A DNA stretch of 20,960 nt. Origin: a virus. The stretch's first letter is position 1. Each line of letters starts with the position of its first letter. The notes under the pieces are model-generated. The model made no database searches, was not told where the DNA came from, and was given only the letters and a program-made list of their open reading frames with translations. The DNA lies in the IMG/VR virus record IMGVR_UViG_3300010430_000528, positions 1-20,960 of that record; one strand, 5' to 3'. A program made the position numbers and the translations under genes. This document shows, one piece after another, positions 6,937 to 12,897 of this stretch.

Positions 6937-7314
6937 ATGGCTTATGAAAAACGCGGGGAGACTCTCCCCGGTATTGCGGCCGGCGCCGATCTTTCCTCTA
7001 CGGGTCAACACCGCTTTGTAGATCTTGACGGATCCGGCGAAGCGGTTTTGGCTGGTGCGGGAGCAGCGGTAGCCGGAGTTTTGGAAAATGCACCGGCACA
7101 AGGCGAAGCCGCTGCGATTATGGGACCGGGATCGGTTTCCAAAGTCGAAGCGGGGGCGGCTGTATCGGCCGGCGCGGATGTAACTTCGGACGCTTCCGGG
7201 CGTGCGGTTACTTCGGCTTCCGGTAACTATATCGCGGGCAAGGCGATCAATGCCGCTGGCGGCGCGGGCGAACTCATTTCCGTTTGGATTTGTCAGCCCG
7301 GACGCACGGCGTAA
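6937..7314 (+). CDS. DUF2190-type capsid decoration protein
   Basis: A 125-aa Ala/Gly-rich protein with the look of the DUF2190 family, small beta-rich proteins that trimerise on the capsid surface and stabilise it. Visible hallmarks are a short N-terminus followed by QHRFVDLDGSGEAVLAGAG, a GVLENAPAQGEAAAIM segment, AAVSAGADVTSDASGRAV, and a closing GNYIAGKAINAAGGAGELISV; these alternating short strands and AG turns are typical. AAGGAG ends 7 nt before ATG 6937, and the gene follows the scaffold by 3 bases and precedes the capsid gene. Length agrees with the family. Confidence 0.85.
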   Translation: MAYEKRGETLPGIAAGADLSSTGQHRFVDLDGSGEAVLAGAGAAVAGVLENAPAQGEAAAIMGPGSVSKVEAGAAVSAGADVTSDASGRAVTSASGNYIAGKAINAAGGAGELISVWICQPGRTA

Positions 7315-7328
7315 GGAAGGATTAGAAA
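7315..7328 (+). promoter_or_regulatory. strong ribosome-binding leader of the major capsid gene
   Basis: GGAAGGATTA at 7315-7324 precedes ATG 7329; the same ten bases occur at 8300-8309 before ATG 8314. The shared leader suggests a deliberate high initiation rate for the capsid gene and the following AT-hook gene, or a small duplication when the genes were assembled side by side. Confidence 0.5.
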
Positions 7329-8288
7329 ATGCCTCAACCACATTTGGGACAGGTTCATGTTAACCGACCGCTTACGAGCCATTCGGTTGCATTCCTGCAA
7401 GATATGGGCGGCTTTATCGCTCCGCGAGTGTTTTCAAACATTCCGGTACAGAAAAAGTCGGACCTTTATTATTCGTATCCTAAACAGCAATGGTTTCGAT
7501 CCGACGCGCAACTTCGCGCGCCCGGTACCGAGTCCGCTGGTAGCGGTTACGAGCTAGACACCGATCAATATTCTTGCGACGTGTTCGCACTTCACAAGAA
7601 CATTGACGATCAACTTCGCGCAAACGCGGATGCCCCTATCGATCTCGATAAGGAAGCAACCGAGTTTGTAGCGCGTCAACTTATGTTGAAGCGGGAAAAA
7701 GATTGGGCCTCTAGCTTTTTTGCTGCGTCTACTTGGACCGGCTCGACTACGGGCGGCGACGTTACCCCTGGTACTCTTTGGAGCGCCGGCGGTTCCGATC
7801 CGTTCGGTGACATGCGCGCCGAAGTTGCAGCTATTCATAAAAAGACCGGTTACAAGCCTAACAAGGCTGTAATGGGTCGCGAAGTTTGGGACATTCTTGC
7901 GGATCACCCTGATTTCCTAGAGCGTATCAAGTACACTCAAACCGGCATCGTCGGTCCTGATTTGCTTGCTGCCGCTTTGGGTCTCGATGAAGTTTTGATC
8001 GGTTTCCCGATTGAAGACACCGCTGCCGAAGGTGCAACCGAAGCACTCGATTACATTTACGGTAAAAATGTTTTGTTCTGTTACAGCGCACCGCGTCCGG
8101 GTCTTATGACTCCTAGCGCGGGTTACACTTTCTCGTGGTCCGCCTTCGGTGGAAATGACATGGGAATTCGTATGAAGCGTTTCCGAATGGAGCAACTAGA
8201 AGCCGATCGCGTAGAAGGCTCTATGGCTTACGATATGAAACTCGTAGCCCCTGACCTTGGCGCGTTTATGACCGGCGTTGTAGCTTAA
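7329..8288 (+). CDS. major capsid protein (HK97-fold type)
   Basis: A 319-aa protein that by position (after scaffold and decoration protein, before neck genes) and sequence is the shell subunit. Features matching phage capsid proteins of this size are an N-terminal arm, the LKREKDWASSFF helix near residues 118-129, the PNKAVMGREVWDILADHPD spine-helix segment around 180, a glycine-rich loop, and a C-terminal YTFSWSAFGG, MGIRMKRFRMEQLEADRVEG beta segment. I infer the HK97 fold from this and from family practice, not from a structure. It has a strong GGAAGG leader (7315-7320) 8 nt before ATG and distinct codon use: of 25 Leu codons 11 are CTT, 6 TTG, only 3 CTA and none TTA, as expected of a highly expressed gene. 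No N-terminal delta domain is apparent. Confidence 0.9.
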   Translation: MPQPHLGQVHVNRPLTSHSVAFLQDMGGFIAPRVFSNIPVQKKSDLYYSYPKQQWFRSDAQLRAPGTESAGSGYELDTDQYSCDVFALHKNIDDQLRANADAPIDLDKEATEFVARQLMLKREKDWASSFFAASTWTGSTTGGDVTPGTLWSAGGSDPFGDMRAEVAAIHKKTGYKPNKAVMGREVWDILADHPDFLERIKYTQTGIVGPDLLAAALGLDEVLIGFPIEDTAAEGATEALDYIYGKNVLFCYSAPRPGLMTPSAGYTFSWSAFGGNDMGIRMKRFRMEQLEADRVEGSMAYDMKLVAPDLGAFMTGVVA

Positions 8289-8313
8289 TCAACCTAACTG
8301 GAAGGATTAAGCA

Positions 8314-8580
8314 ATGGCTTCTTACAAAGCTAAGAGGCGTTTCACTGGTGCTTCGGGCAAAGTTTACCAACCTGGTGATCTTTGCCCCGAAGCGGCCGGG
8401 TGGAAGCGCTTAAAAAATTGGATCAACTACGGATGGATCGAGGAAATTCGTGGAGCGTCCGCACCGGCTCCAATGCCTGAACCTGAACCGGCCAAAGAAC
8501 CGGAAACGGTAGAAGTGGCTTTGGATCTGGAAGATAAACCTAAGCGTCGCCGTGGGCGGCCTAGGAAAAGTGAAGATTAA
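8314..8580 (+). CDS. small basic protein with C-terminal AT-hook-like motif
   Basis: An 88-aa protein after the capsid gene, with leader GGAAGGATTA (8300-8309) nearly identical to the one before the capsid gene. The N-terminal half (residues 1-45) begins SYKAKRRFTG and contains GKVYQPGD, like small SH3-like proteins found beside phage head genes. A Pro/Glu-rich linker (PAPMPEPEPAKEPE, about 52-65) leads to KPKRRRGRPRK at the C-terminus. RGRP with flanking basics is the core of AT-hook minor-groove DNA-binding motifs. In a virion protein this may bind packaged DNA near the portal; a non-specific electrostatic tail is the alternative. It ends in a TAATG junction with the next gene. Confidence 0.75.
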   Translation: MASYKAKRRFTGASGKVYQPGDLCPEAAGWKRLKNWINYGWIEEIRGASAPAPMPEPEPAKEPETVEVALDLEDKPKRRRGRPRKSED

Positions 8581-9041
8581 TGCCGCGATTCCCTTGGAAC
8601 TATGGTGGCGATCCCGCGTCTTCGGACCGGGACGCCGTGCGCTTTTTGGTCGGTGATACGATCAAAGAGCGGCCGTTAGCCTACGACAAAGAAGTAGACT
8701 ACGCGCTTAGTTCCCAAGGGAGTGTGGTTCGCGCGGCGGCTTTCGTATGTGACGCGTTAGCCGCTAAGTTTTCTTCTCAAGCCGATGTTACTATCGGTTC
8801 GATCTCGAAATCCTTTAGCTCGCTCGCGGATAAGTTCGCGGCGCGAGCAAAGGATCTTCGATCTGATGCTAGCGTTAACGCCGAATTCTTTTTCGGAGGC
8901 ACCTCACAAGCCGAAAAACGCGATCGGGCTTCCGATCCTGATGAGGTACAACCGGCGTTTAGGCGTGGCCAAGCCGATAACCATAGAGCGATCACCGAAG
9001 ATCAAAATTCGAGTTTGTTTAATTTCTTCCCGGTGGCCTGA
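8580..9041 (+). CDS. head-tail connector (adaptor) protein
   Basis: A 153-aa protein directly after the AT-hook gene (TAATG overlap), and the first of a four-gene neck block. The N-terminal DRDAVRFLVGDT followed by PLAYDKEVDYAL and a helical AAAFVCDALAAKF segment is the pattern of small helical gp6/gp15-type adaptors that bind beneath the portal ring. The C-terminal third is polar and probably disordered, ending in Phe/Asn-rich sequence (SLFNFFPVA). Family assignment rests on this pattern and order, so the exact family is uncertain. Confidence 0.75.
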   Translation: MPRFPWNYGGDPASSDRDAVRFLVGDTIKERPLAYDKEVDYALSSQGSVVRAAAFVCDALAAKFSSQADVTIGSISKSFSSLADKFAARAKDLRSDASVNAEFFFGGTSQAEKRDRASDPDEVQPAFRRGQADNHRAITEDQNSSLFNFFPVA

Positions 9042-9042
9042 T

Positions 9043-9459
9043 ATGGCTAAGTCGAAGGTGATAGAGCGCGACACGGGATTTCGGAATTTCTTTAATGCTC
9101 TAAAGAAAGATCACCGCGTCGTAGTAGATGTGGGGGTTTTCGCGGATAGCGGCCAAGTGTCCAAAGCCGCTTCGCACGAATTCGGTGTACCCGGTAAGCT
9201 GCCCCAACGGTCGTGGCTCCGCTCTACATTCGACGAAAATAAGCCCCTACTTCGGCGCGAGATCCGAAACATAGGCTTCGCGCTAGTTAAATCCCGCACG
9301 AGTAAGCGTAAGGATCTGCTAGAGCTAGCCGAAGTGTTCCGAAAGTCGGTTATTCTTCGGATCAACAAAGGGATCCCCGGCAAGCCCGGCGGCCCGGTCC
9401 GTTATTTGCGCGAATCTGGCGCTTTCATCCGGTCTATCGATGCTAGGGAGGATAAATAA
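9043..9459 (+). CDS. HK97 gp10-like neck / tail completion protein
   Basis: A 138-aa protein from ATG 9043, one base after the previous stop. The frame is open much further upstream, but that part only overlaps the adaptor gene in another frame. It contains VVVDVGVFADSG (28-39), ASHEFGVPGKLPQRSWLRST (48-67) and then long helices, a known arrangement of the gp10-like neck family: a beta strand with a DVGV turn, an AxxHEFG loop and a PxRSWLR motif. Such proteins form the ring connecting neck and tail. It is followed through a TAATG junction, with GGGAGG at 9446-9451 serving the next gene. Confidence 0.82.
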   Translation: MAKSKVIERDTGFRNFFNALKKDHRVVVDVGVFADSGQVSKAASHEFGVPGKLPQRSWLRSTFDENKPLLRREIRNIGFALVKSRTSKRKDLLELAEVFRKSVILRINKGIPGKPGGPVRYLRESGAFIRSIDAREDK

Positions 9460-9839
9460 TGCCTCTAGCCGATATGGCCGATTGCATATTGCAATGTCAA
9501 ATACCTATTAGCGTTATTAGACGCCGTAGCGCGCCCGTGGTTATGGGTCGCGTAGGCGAAACCACCGAAGAAACGATATGCCCGATCGCAAATGTACAAA
9601 TAAGCACCGGCGACGATTTGCAGCTACTCCCCGAAGGCATGCGAACCGAGGAAGCGATCACGGTTTACACGATCGATAAGCTATATCCGGGCAACGCACC
9701 GGACCCAAACGACCCCCAACAAACGATCTACCCGGATCGGGTCTGCTATGCCGATGAAACCTACGAAGTTAAGACGGTAGAAAATTGGAAGCTACAGGGC
9801 AATTATTATAAGTCAATCGCTGTTAAGGTGGGCCAATAA
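9459..9839 (+). CDS. head closure / neck joining protein
   Basis: A 126-aa beta-rich protein between the gp10-like protein and the tail terminator, with an upstream GGGAGG at a spacing of 7 nt. It has a pattern seen in small phage head-tail joining proteins: an N-terminal strand pair ISVIRRRSAPVVMGRVGE, a CPIANVQISTGDDLQLLPEG stretch, and a C-terminal Y-rich strand region (CYADETYEVKTVENW, then GNYYKSIAVKV). The head closure (gp16/SPP1-like) role is inferred from gene order and size. It ends and passes to the next gene with TAATG. Confidence 0.72.
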   Translation: MPLADMADCILQCQIPISVIRRRSAPVVMGRVGETTEETICPIANVQISTGDDLQLLPEGMRTEEAITVYTIDKLYPGNAPDPNDPQQTIYPDRVCYADETYEVKTVENWKLQGNYYKSIAVKVGQ

Positions 9840-10438
9840 TGCCGGAGCCTATCGAGTGGAGAACAGCCGAAGACGCCATGTATACGTGGATCACCGACGC
9901 CACGGGCCTAACTACGATTTGGGCTAATCAGAACGTCGTACAACCTAAGTACCCATACGCTAGCCTTCAGATCATCAGCGGCCCCACGAAAGAAGCGGGC
10001 ATAGACGAGCTGCGCACCACGACCGACCTAAGCGCGGCTACCGGCGAAGAAATCAGTATGCAAACGGTGGGGTTCCGTTTGCTTACTTTGAATGCCCAAA
10101 TCCACGTGGGGCCCACCAACGACAACAACCCCGACGCGCACGCGCGTCACTTAATGTCAGTCGCTCAAGCTACGCTTAATGCCGAGTCCGCTCGCTCTAA
10201 ATTTCGTGTGGCAAATATCGCCGTGATTGACGAAGGCGATATTATAGATACTAGCTTAGTAATCGGGCAAGAATGGATTGCGCGGGCGTCTTTAGATGTT
10301 CGTTTCCGAGTTTCTTCGTGCTATACCGAACAAGTCGGTTATATTGAGCGCGTGTCCGTTGACGGAACTTTCGATGGGGCCAAACAAACCCCGTCACCAC
10401 TGGATTTTACCGACGAAGAATTCGGTGACATTCCATAG
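9839..10438 (+). CDS. neck terminator / tail terminator protein
   Basis: A 199-aa protein immediately before the sheath gene, the usual place for the protein that caps the growing tail and joins it to the head. It starts with a helix (TAEDAMYTWITDATG) followed by TIWANQNVVQPKYPYASLQI, where the PxxPYxxLxI motif is the signature of phage neck terminator and tail terminator proteins that I recall from contractile-tail phages. The middle (LLTLNAQIHV) and the end (ASLDVRFRVSS) supply the remaining strands. The start overlaps the preceding stop (TAATG). The last 30 residues are acidic and probably flexible. Confidence 0.8.
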   Translation: MPEPIEWRTAEDAMYTWITDATGLTTIWANQNVVQPKYPYASLQIISGPTKEAGIDELRTTTDLSAATGEEISMQTVGFRLLTLNAQIHVGPTNDNNPDAHARHLMSVAQATLNAESARSKFRVANIAVIDEGDIIDTSLVIGQEWIARASLDVRFRVSSCYTEQVGYIERVSVDGTFDGAKQTPSPLDFTDEEFGDIP

Positions 10439-10452
10439 GAGGAATTTTTACA
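10437..10452 (+). promoter_or_regulatory. strong ribosome-binding leader of the sheath gene
   Basis: TAGGAGGAA overlaps the stop of the neck terminator gene and lies just before ATG 10453; a similar TAGGAGGAG (from 11821) overlaps the sheath stop and serves the tube gene. Both provide an almost full match to the 16S rRNA tail, in contrast to the weak or absent signals at the coupled TAATG junctions. Confidence 0.55.
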
Positions 10453-11823
10453 ATGGCGCTAGACGATATTGTAAATGTAACGATTACCAAAACGACGGCG
10501 ACGGTTTCGCGTGTCGGCTTTGGTACGCCCATGATTTTGAGCGCGGAAGCCGACGGACTGCTAGCTACTACTGCTAAAGTCTACGGGCCGAACCTATCCG
10601 AGTTGACCGACGATGGCTTTTCGGCGGCGGGTACTACGGCCGCTAAGTTTACCGCGCTTATTTCTCAAAACCCTAAACCAAGTCAAATCATCGTAGGCAA
10701 GCGAAGCAATACGCCGACTAAGACTGTAACGCTAACACCGGTCGCTAAAAATAGCACCGATTACACCGTTACAATCGGGGGACGCGGACCGCTTTCGACT
10801 TCACCGGCCGAAGTGTTTACTTATACTTCGGACGCTACGGCTACAGTCGCAGAAATCACGGCGGGGCTTGTTGCTCTTATCGACGCGGGTACGCAAAACG
10901 TAAACGCTACCGATAATACTACGGACCTAACGATCGCTACGTCGGCTACGCCCGGCGGAGCGGATGCGGCGGCCTTTCCGTTTTCTCTCACAATCGGTGA
11001 TCGAACTTGCCTAACGGCTCAAGACACTACGGCGGATCCGGGCTTGTCTACGGACATTAGCGCGGTTCGGACTAACACCGACGGAAACGATGATTGGTAT
11101 TGTCTGATTCTGGATAGCTCCGGCAAAGCGGAGATCGAAGCGGTTGCGAGTGTTATCGAAACGGCTCCGAAATTGTTCATGGCTGTTAGTAACGACGAAG
11201 ATATTTTGTCGGCTTCTACTACGGACGTGGCTTCGGTGCTCCAAGATAACAACTACGCGCGTACCGCGTTGCTTTGGCACCAACACCCTGACGACGGCCC
11301 CGAAGCCGGTTGGGCGGGTGGATTGCTGCCAAAGGATCCAGGTAGCGTAACTTGGAAGTTTAAAACGATCGCAGGGTCGATCGTTACTTCGCCGGATCTT
11401 AGTCCAAGCGAAGTTAGTAGCCTTGAAGGGAAAAACGGTAACTCCTACCGGTTGCGTCAAGGCGTCAGCATGACGGCGCAAGGCACTACCGGATCCGGTG
11501 AGTTTATCGACATTACGCGGTTTATTGATTTCCTAAAAGCTAGGATTCAAGAGCGCGTGTTTTTCTCTCTCGCATCTTTGGACAAAGTACCGTTTACGGA
11601 TCAAGGCATCGCAATTATCGAAAACGATTTGCGCGCGGTTTTGAACTTGGGAATTCGTGTGGGCGGGTTGTCAAACGACCCCGAACCAACGATCACCGTT
11701 CCGAAAGCGGCGGACGTTGATCCGATTGATAAAAATAACAGATTGCTACCCGACGTTGATTTTCAAGCAACACTCGCCGGCGCAATCCATGCCGTAGAGA
11801 TTAACGGTCGCTTGTCGGTCTAG
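10453..11823 (+). CDS. contractile tail sheath protein (DUF3383-like)
   Basis: A 456-aa protein with an excellent leader (ATAGGAGGAA, GGAGG 5-6 bases into it) before ATG 10453. The start MALDDIVNVTITKTTATVSR and the following VGFGTPMILSAEAD match the DUF3383 family, which serves as the sheath in many contractile phages; the C-terminal region with RLRQGVSMTAQGTTGSGEFIDITRFIDFLKA and the ending GAIHAVEINGRLSV are the conserved inter-subunit domain. The middle (about 85-185) looks like an extra Thr/Ala-rich beta domain, which would be surface-exposed. The tube gene follows 11 bases later. Length is typical. Its place between neck and tube supports the call strongly. Confidence 0.9.
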   Translation: MALDDIVNVTITKTTATVSRVGFGTPMILSAEADGLLATTAKVYGPNLSELTDDGFSAAGTTAAKFTALISQNPKPSQIIVGKRSNTPTKTVTLTPVAKNSTDYTVTIGGRGPLSTSPAEVFTYTSDATATVAEITAGLVALIDAGTQNVNATDNTTDLTIATSATPGGADAAAFPFSLTIGDRTCLTAQDTTADPGLSTDISAVRTNTDGNDDWYCLILDSSGKAEIEAVASVIETAPKLFMAVSNDEDILSASTTDVASVLQDNNYARTALLWHQHPDDGPEAGWAGGLLPKDPGSVTWKFKTIAGSIVTSPDLSPSEVSSLEGKNGNSYRLRQGVSMTAQGTTGSGEFIDITRFIDFLKARIQERVFFSLASLDKVPFTDQGIAIIENDLRAVLNLGIRVGGLSNDPEPTITVPKAADVDPIDKNNRLLPDVDFQATLAGAIHAVEINGRLSV

Positions 11824-11834
11824 GAGGAGTTTAG

Positions 11835-12275
11835 ATGTCACTTGGAGTTTATGATCCGGCGGACGTGCTTTTCGTCTTTGCCGGTATCCCAATCAGCGGA
11901 TACGCGGACGGGACATTTGTTACGGCAGAACGTAACAATGATTCGTTTAACCTAAACGTAGGATCGAATGGGGATGCGACACGCGCTAAGTCGAATGACA
12001 AAAGCGGAGTAGTTACGTTCACACTGATCCAGTCGAGCGCAAGTAACGCGGCACTAAGCGCGATTCTCGCAATCGATGAAAACACACCTAGCGGCGACGG
12101 CATCGGGCCTATTTTGATTAAAGACGGTCAAGGGGATACCTTGATCGCTGCCGAAACCGCTTGGTTAAGAAAACCTGCTAACGTAACCTACGCTCGCGAA
12201 GCTGAAACTAGGGAATGGGTCTTAGAGACCGATAACCTACAGATGTTCGTGGGTGGATCTAATGTCGCAGGTTGA
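11835..12275 (+). CDS. tail tube protein (DUF3277-like)
   Basis: A 146-aa beta-rich protein after the sheath, with GGAGGAG about 7 nt before ATG 11835. It contains the sequence of a DUF3277 tube protein: YDPADVLFVFAGIPISGYADGTFVTAERN (residues 6-33), then GVVTFTLIQSSASNAALSAI and GPILIKDGQGDTL. The tube is built of hexameric rings of this small beta-barrel, inside the sheath. Its C-terminal end overlaps the start of the tail assembly chaperone. Its leader is among the strongest in the window, in keeping with high copy number in the virion. Confidence 0.9.
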   Translation: MSLGVYDPADVLFVFAGIPISGYADGTFVTAERNNDSFNLNVGSNGDATRAKSNDKSGVVTFTLIQSSASNAALSAILAIDENTPSGDGIGPILIKDGQGDTLIAAETAWLRKPANVTYAREAETREWVLETDNLQMFVGGSNVAG

Positions 12276-12726
12276 TAGTCAAAAACAATACATAGACGGG
12301 GACGAGTACGAAGTATTTATGCTCGACCCAATGACCGCTAACGATCTTTTGATCGATATTGGCGGTGCCATCGGACCCGCGCTTGGTGCTTTTGCCGGCG
12401 CATCCGATGGGAATGATTTGTTAGATAGCACAATGGACGGCGAAAAGTTGGGCGATGGTGTCGCCCTTCTTTTCAAAGGACTAGACAAGGCTATTGTTCG
12501 GCGGGCGATTCAATCGCTATCCGAGGTAACAACTGTAACGGGCAAGGGTAAGTTGAATCAGATCCAAGCCATACAGTTTAGAGGCAAGATCGGAACCATG
12601 TATAAGTGGTTAGGTTTTGCTTTGAAGGTGCAGTATTCTGATTTTTTAGGCTCAATGAGGGACGTTATCGCCCTCGCCGGCCGGCCGGGGGCGGTCCCCC
12701 GCTCAGAATCCCAGAGCACCAACTAG
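12262..12726 (+). CDS. tail assembly chaperone, short (zero-frame) product
   Basis: A 154-aa protein, using ATG 12262 after GGGTGGATCTA; the longer GTG start at 12253 lies within the tube gene and is less likely. The family-typical positions after a tube gene and before the tape measure mark it as the phage tail assembly chaperone (lambda G/Mu gp41 class), which coats the tape measure before the tube forms. The acidic/helical interior and the YKWLGFALKVQYSDF stretch leading into a slippery T-run fit. Most ribosomes read on to the stop at 12724-12726, giving the short protein; a minority should shift to give the long one. The tail after residue 130 (AGRPGAVPRSESQSTN) is low-complexity, as expected of a non-essential read-through segment. 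Confidence 0.85.
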   Translation: MSQVDSQKQYIDGDEYEVFMLDPMTANDLLIDIGGAIGPALGAFAGASDGNDLLDSTMDGEKLGDGVALLFKGLDKAIVRRAIQSLSEVTTVTGKGKLNQIQAIQFRGKIGTMYKWLGFALKVQYSDFLGSMRDVIALAGRPGAVPRSESQSTN

Positions 12727-12893
12727 AAGGGTGGCCGATTCGTAGAATCGTCACTAAGAAAAAGGCTACGTATCAGGAAATACGAACCTTTTGGGACATA
12801 AACGAAGTCTTCCTAATGAATGAGGTTATCGACCTTGAGGAAGACGCGGAGTGGTTAGCAGCCGAAGAAGTTCGGCGAAAAGCCAAGGGCTGA
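12262..12893 (+). CDS. tail assembly chaperone, long -1 frameshift product
   Basis: A predicted fusion of about 210 aa. The first 129 codons (12262-12648) are those of the short chaperone. After a -1 slip on T TTT TTA (12642-12648), reading continues from 12648 to TGA 12891-12893. The -1 frame is closed by a stop at 12639-12641, directly before the slip site, then open for 81 codons. The shifted part contains LEGWPIRRIVTKKK, TFWDINEVFLMNEVI and the acidic end EDAEWLAAEEVRRKAKG. The WDINEVFLMNEV pattern looks protein-like, and this stretch has no usable start of its own (first ATG 12816, no Shine-Dalgarno). In lambda the G/G-T pair has the same arrangement, with the long product joining chaperone to tape measure. 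Confidence 0.8.
12642..12675 (+). promoter_or_regulatory. programmed -1 frameshift site: slip heptamer plus hairpin
   Basis: The heptamer T TTT TTA occupies 12642-12648 in phase with the zero frame (GAT TTT TTA), the X XXY YYZ form. Eight bases later, GAGGG (12657-12661) can pair with CCCTC (12671-12675), extended across a single bulged A by CG (12663-12664) with CG (12669-12670), leaving a TTAT loop. Slip site, spacer of 8 nt and stem are all at the distances known for -1 frameshifting signals. It would set the ratio of the short to the long tail chaperone. Confidence 0.8.
12686..12701 (+). promoter_or_regulatory. second GC-rich hairpin downstream of the slip site
   Basis: CGGGGG (12686-12691) and CCCCCG (12696-12701) form a perfect six-pair stem around a CGGT loop, about 38 nt after the slip heptamer. 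It is inside both chaperone reading frames. The distance is too great for the main stimulator, so it may either reinforce the first hairpin, slow ribosomes, or be incidental to a GC-rich low-complexity stretch. Confidence 0.4.
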
Positions 12894-12897
12894 GTGG

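Noticed and set aside
8785-9042. N-terminal extension of the gp10-like neck gene
   Set aside because: The frame is open upstream, but this part overlaps the adaptor gene in another frame and reads as unlikely protein; ATG 9043 just after the adaptor stop gives the normal family length.
11011-11481. Reverse-strand open frame of 156 codons opposite the sheath gene
   Set aside because: Antisense shadow of a well-supported sheath gene, Arg/Ser-rich, no Shine-Dalgarno and no neighbours on the same strand.
12686-12701. GC hairpin as a transcription terminator
   Set aside because: It has no T-run after it and lies within the tail chaperone coding region, with essential genes continuing downstream.
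12816-12893. Independent small gene starting at ATG 12816
   Set aside because: There is no Shine-Dalgarno, and the frame extends upstream to exactly the slip site with protein-like sequence, which fits a frameshift product better.
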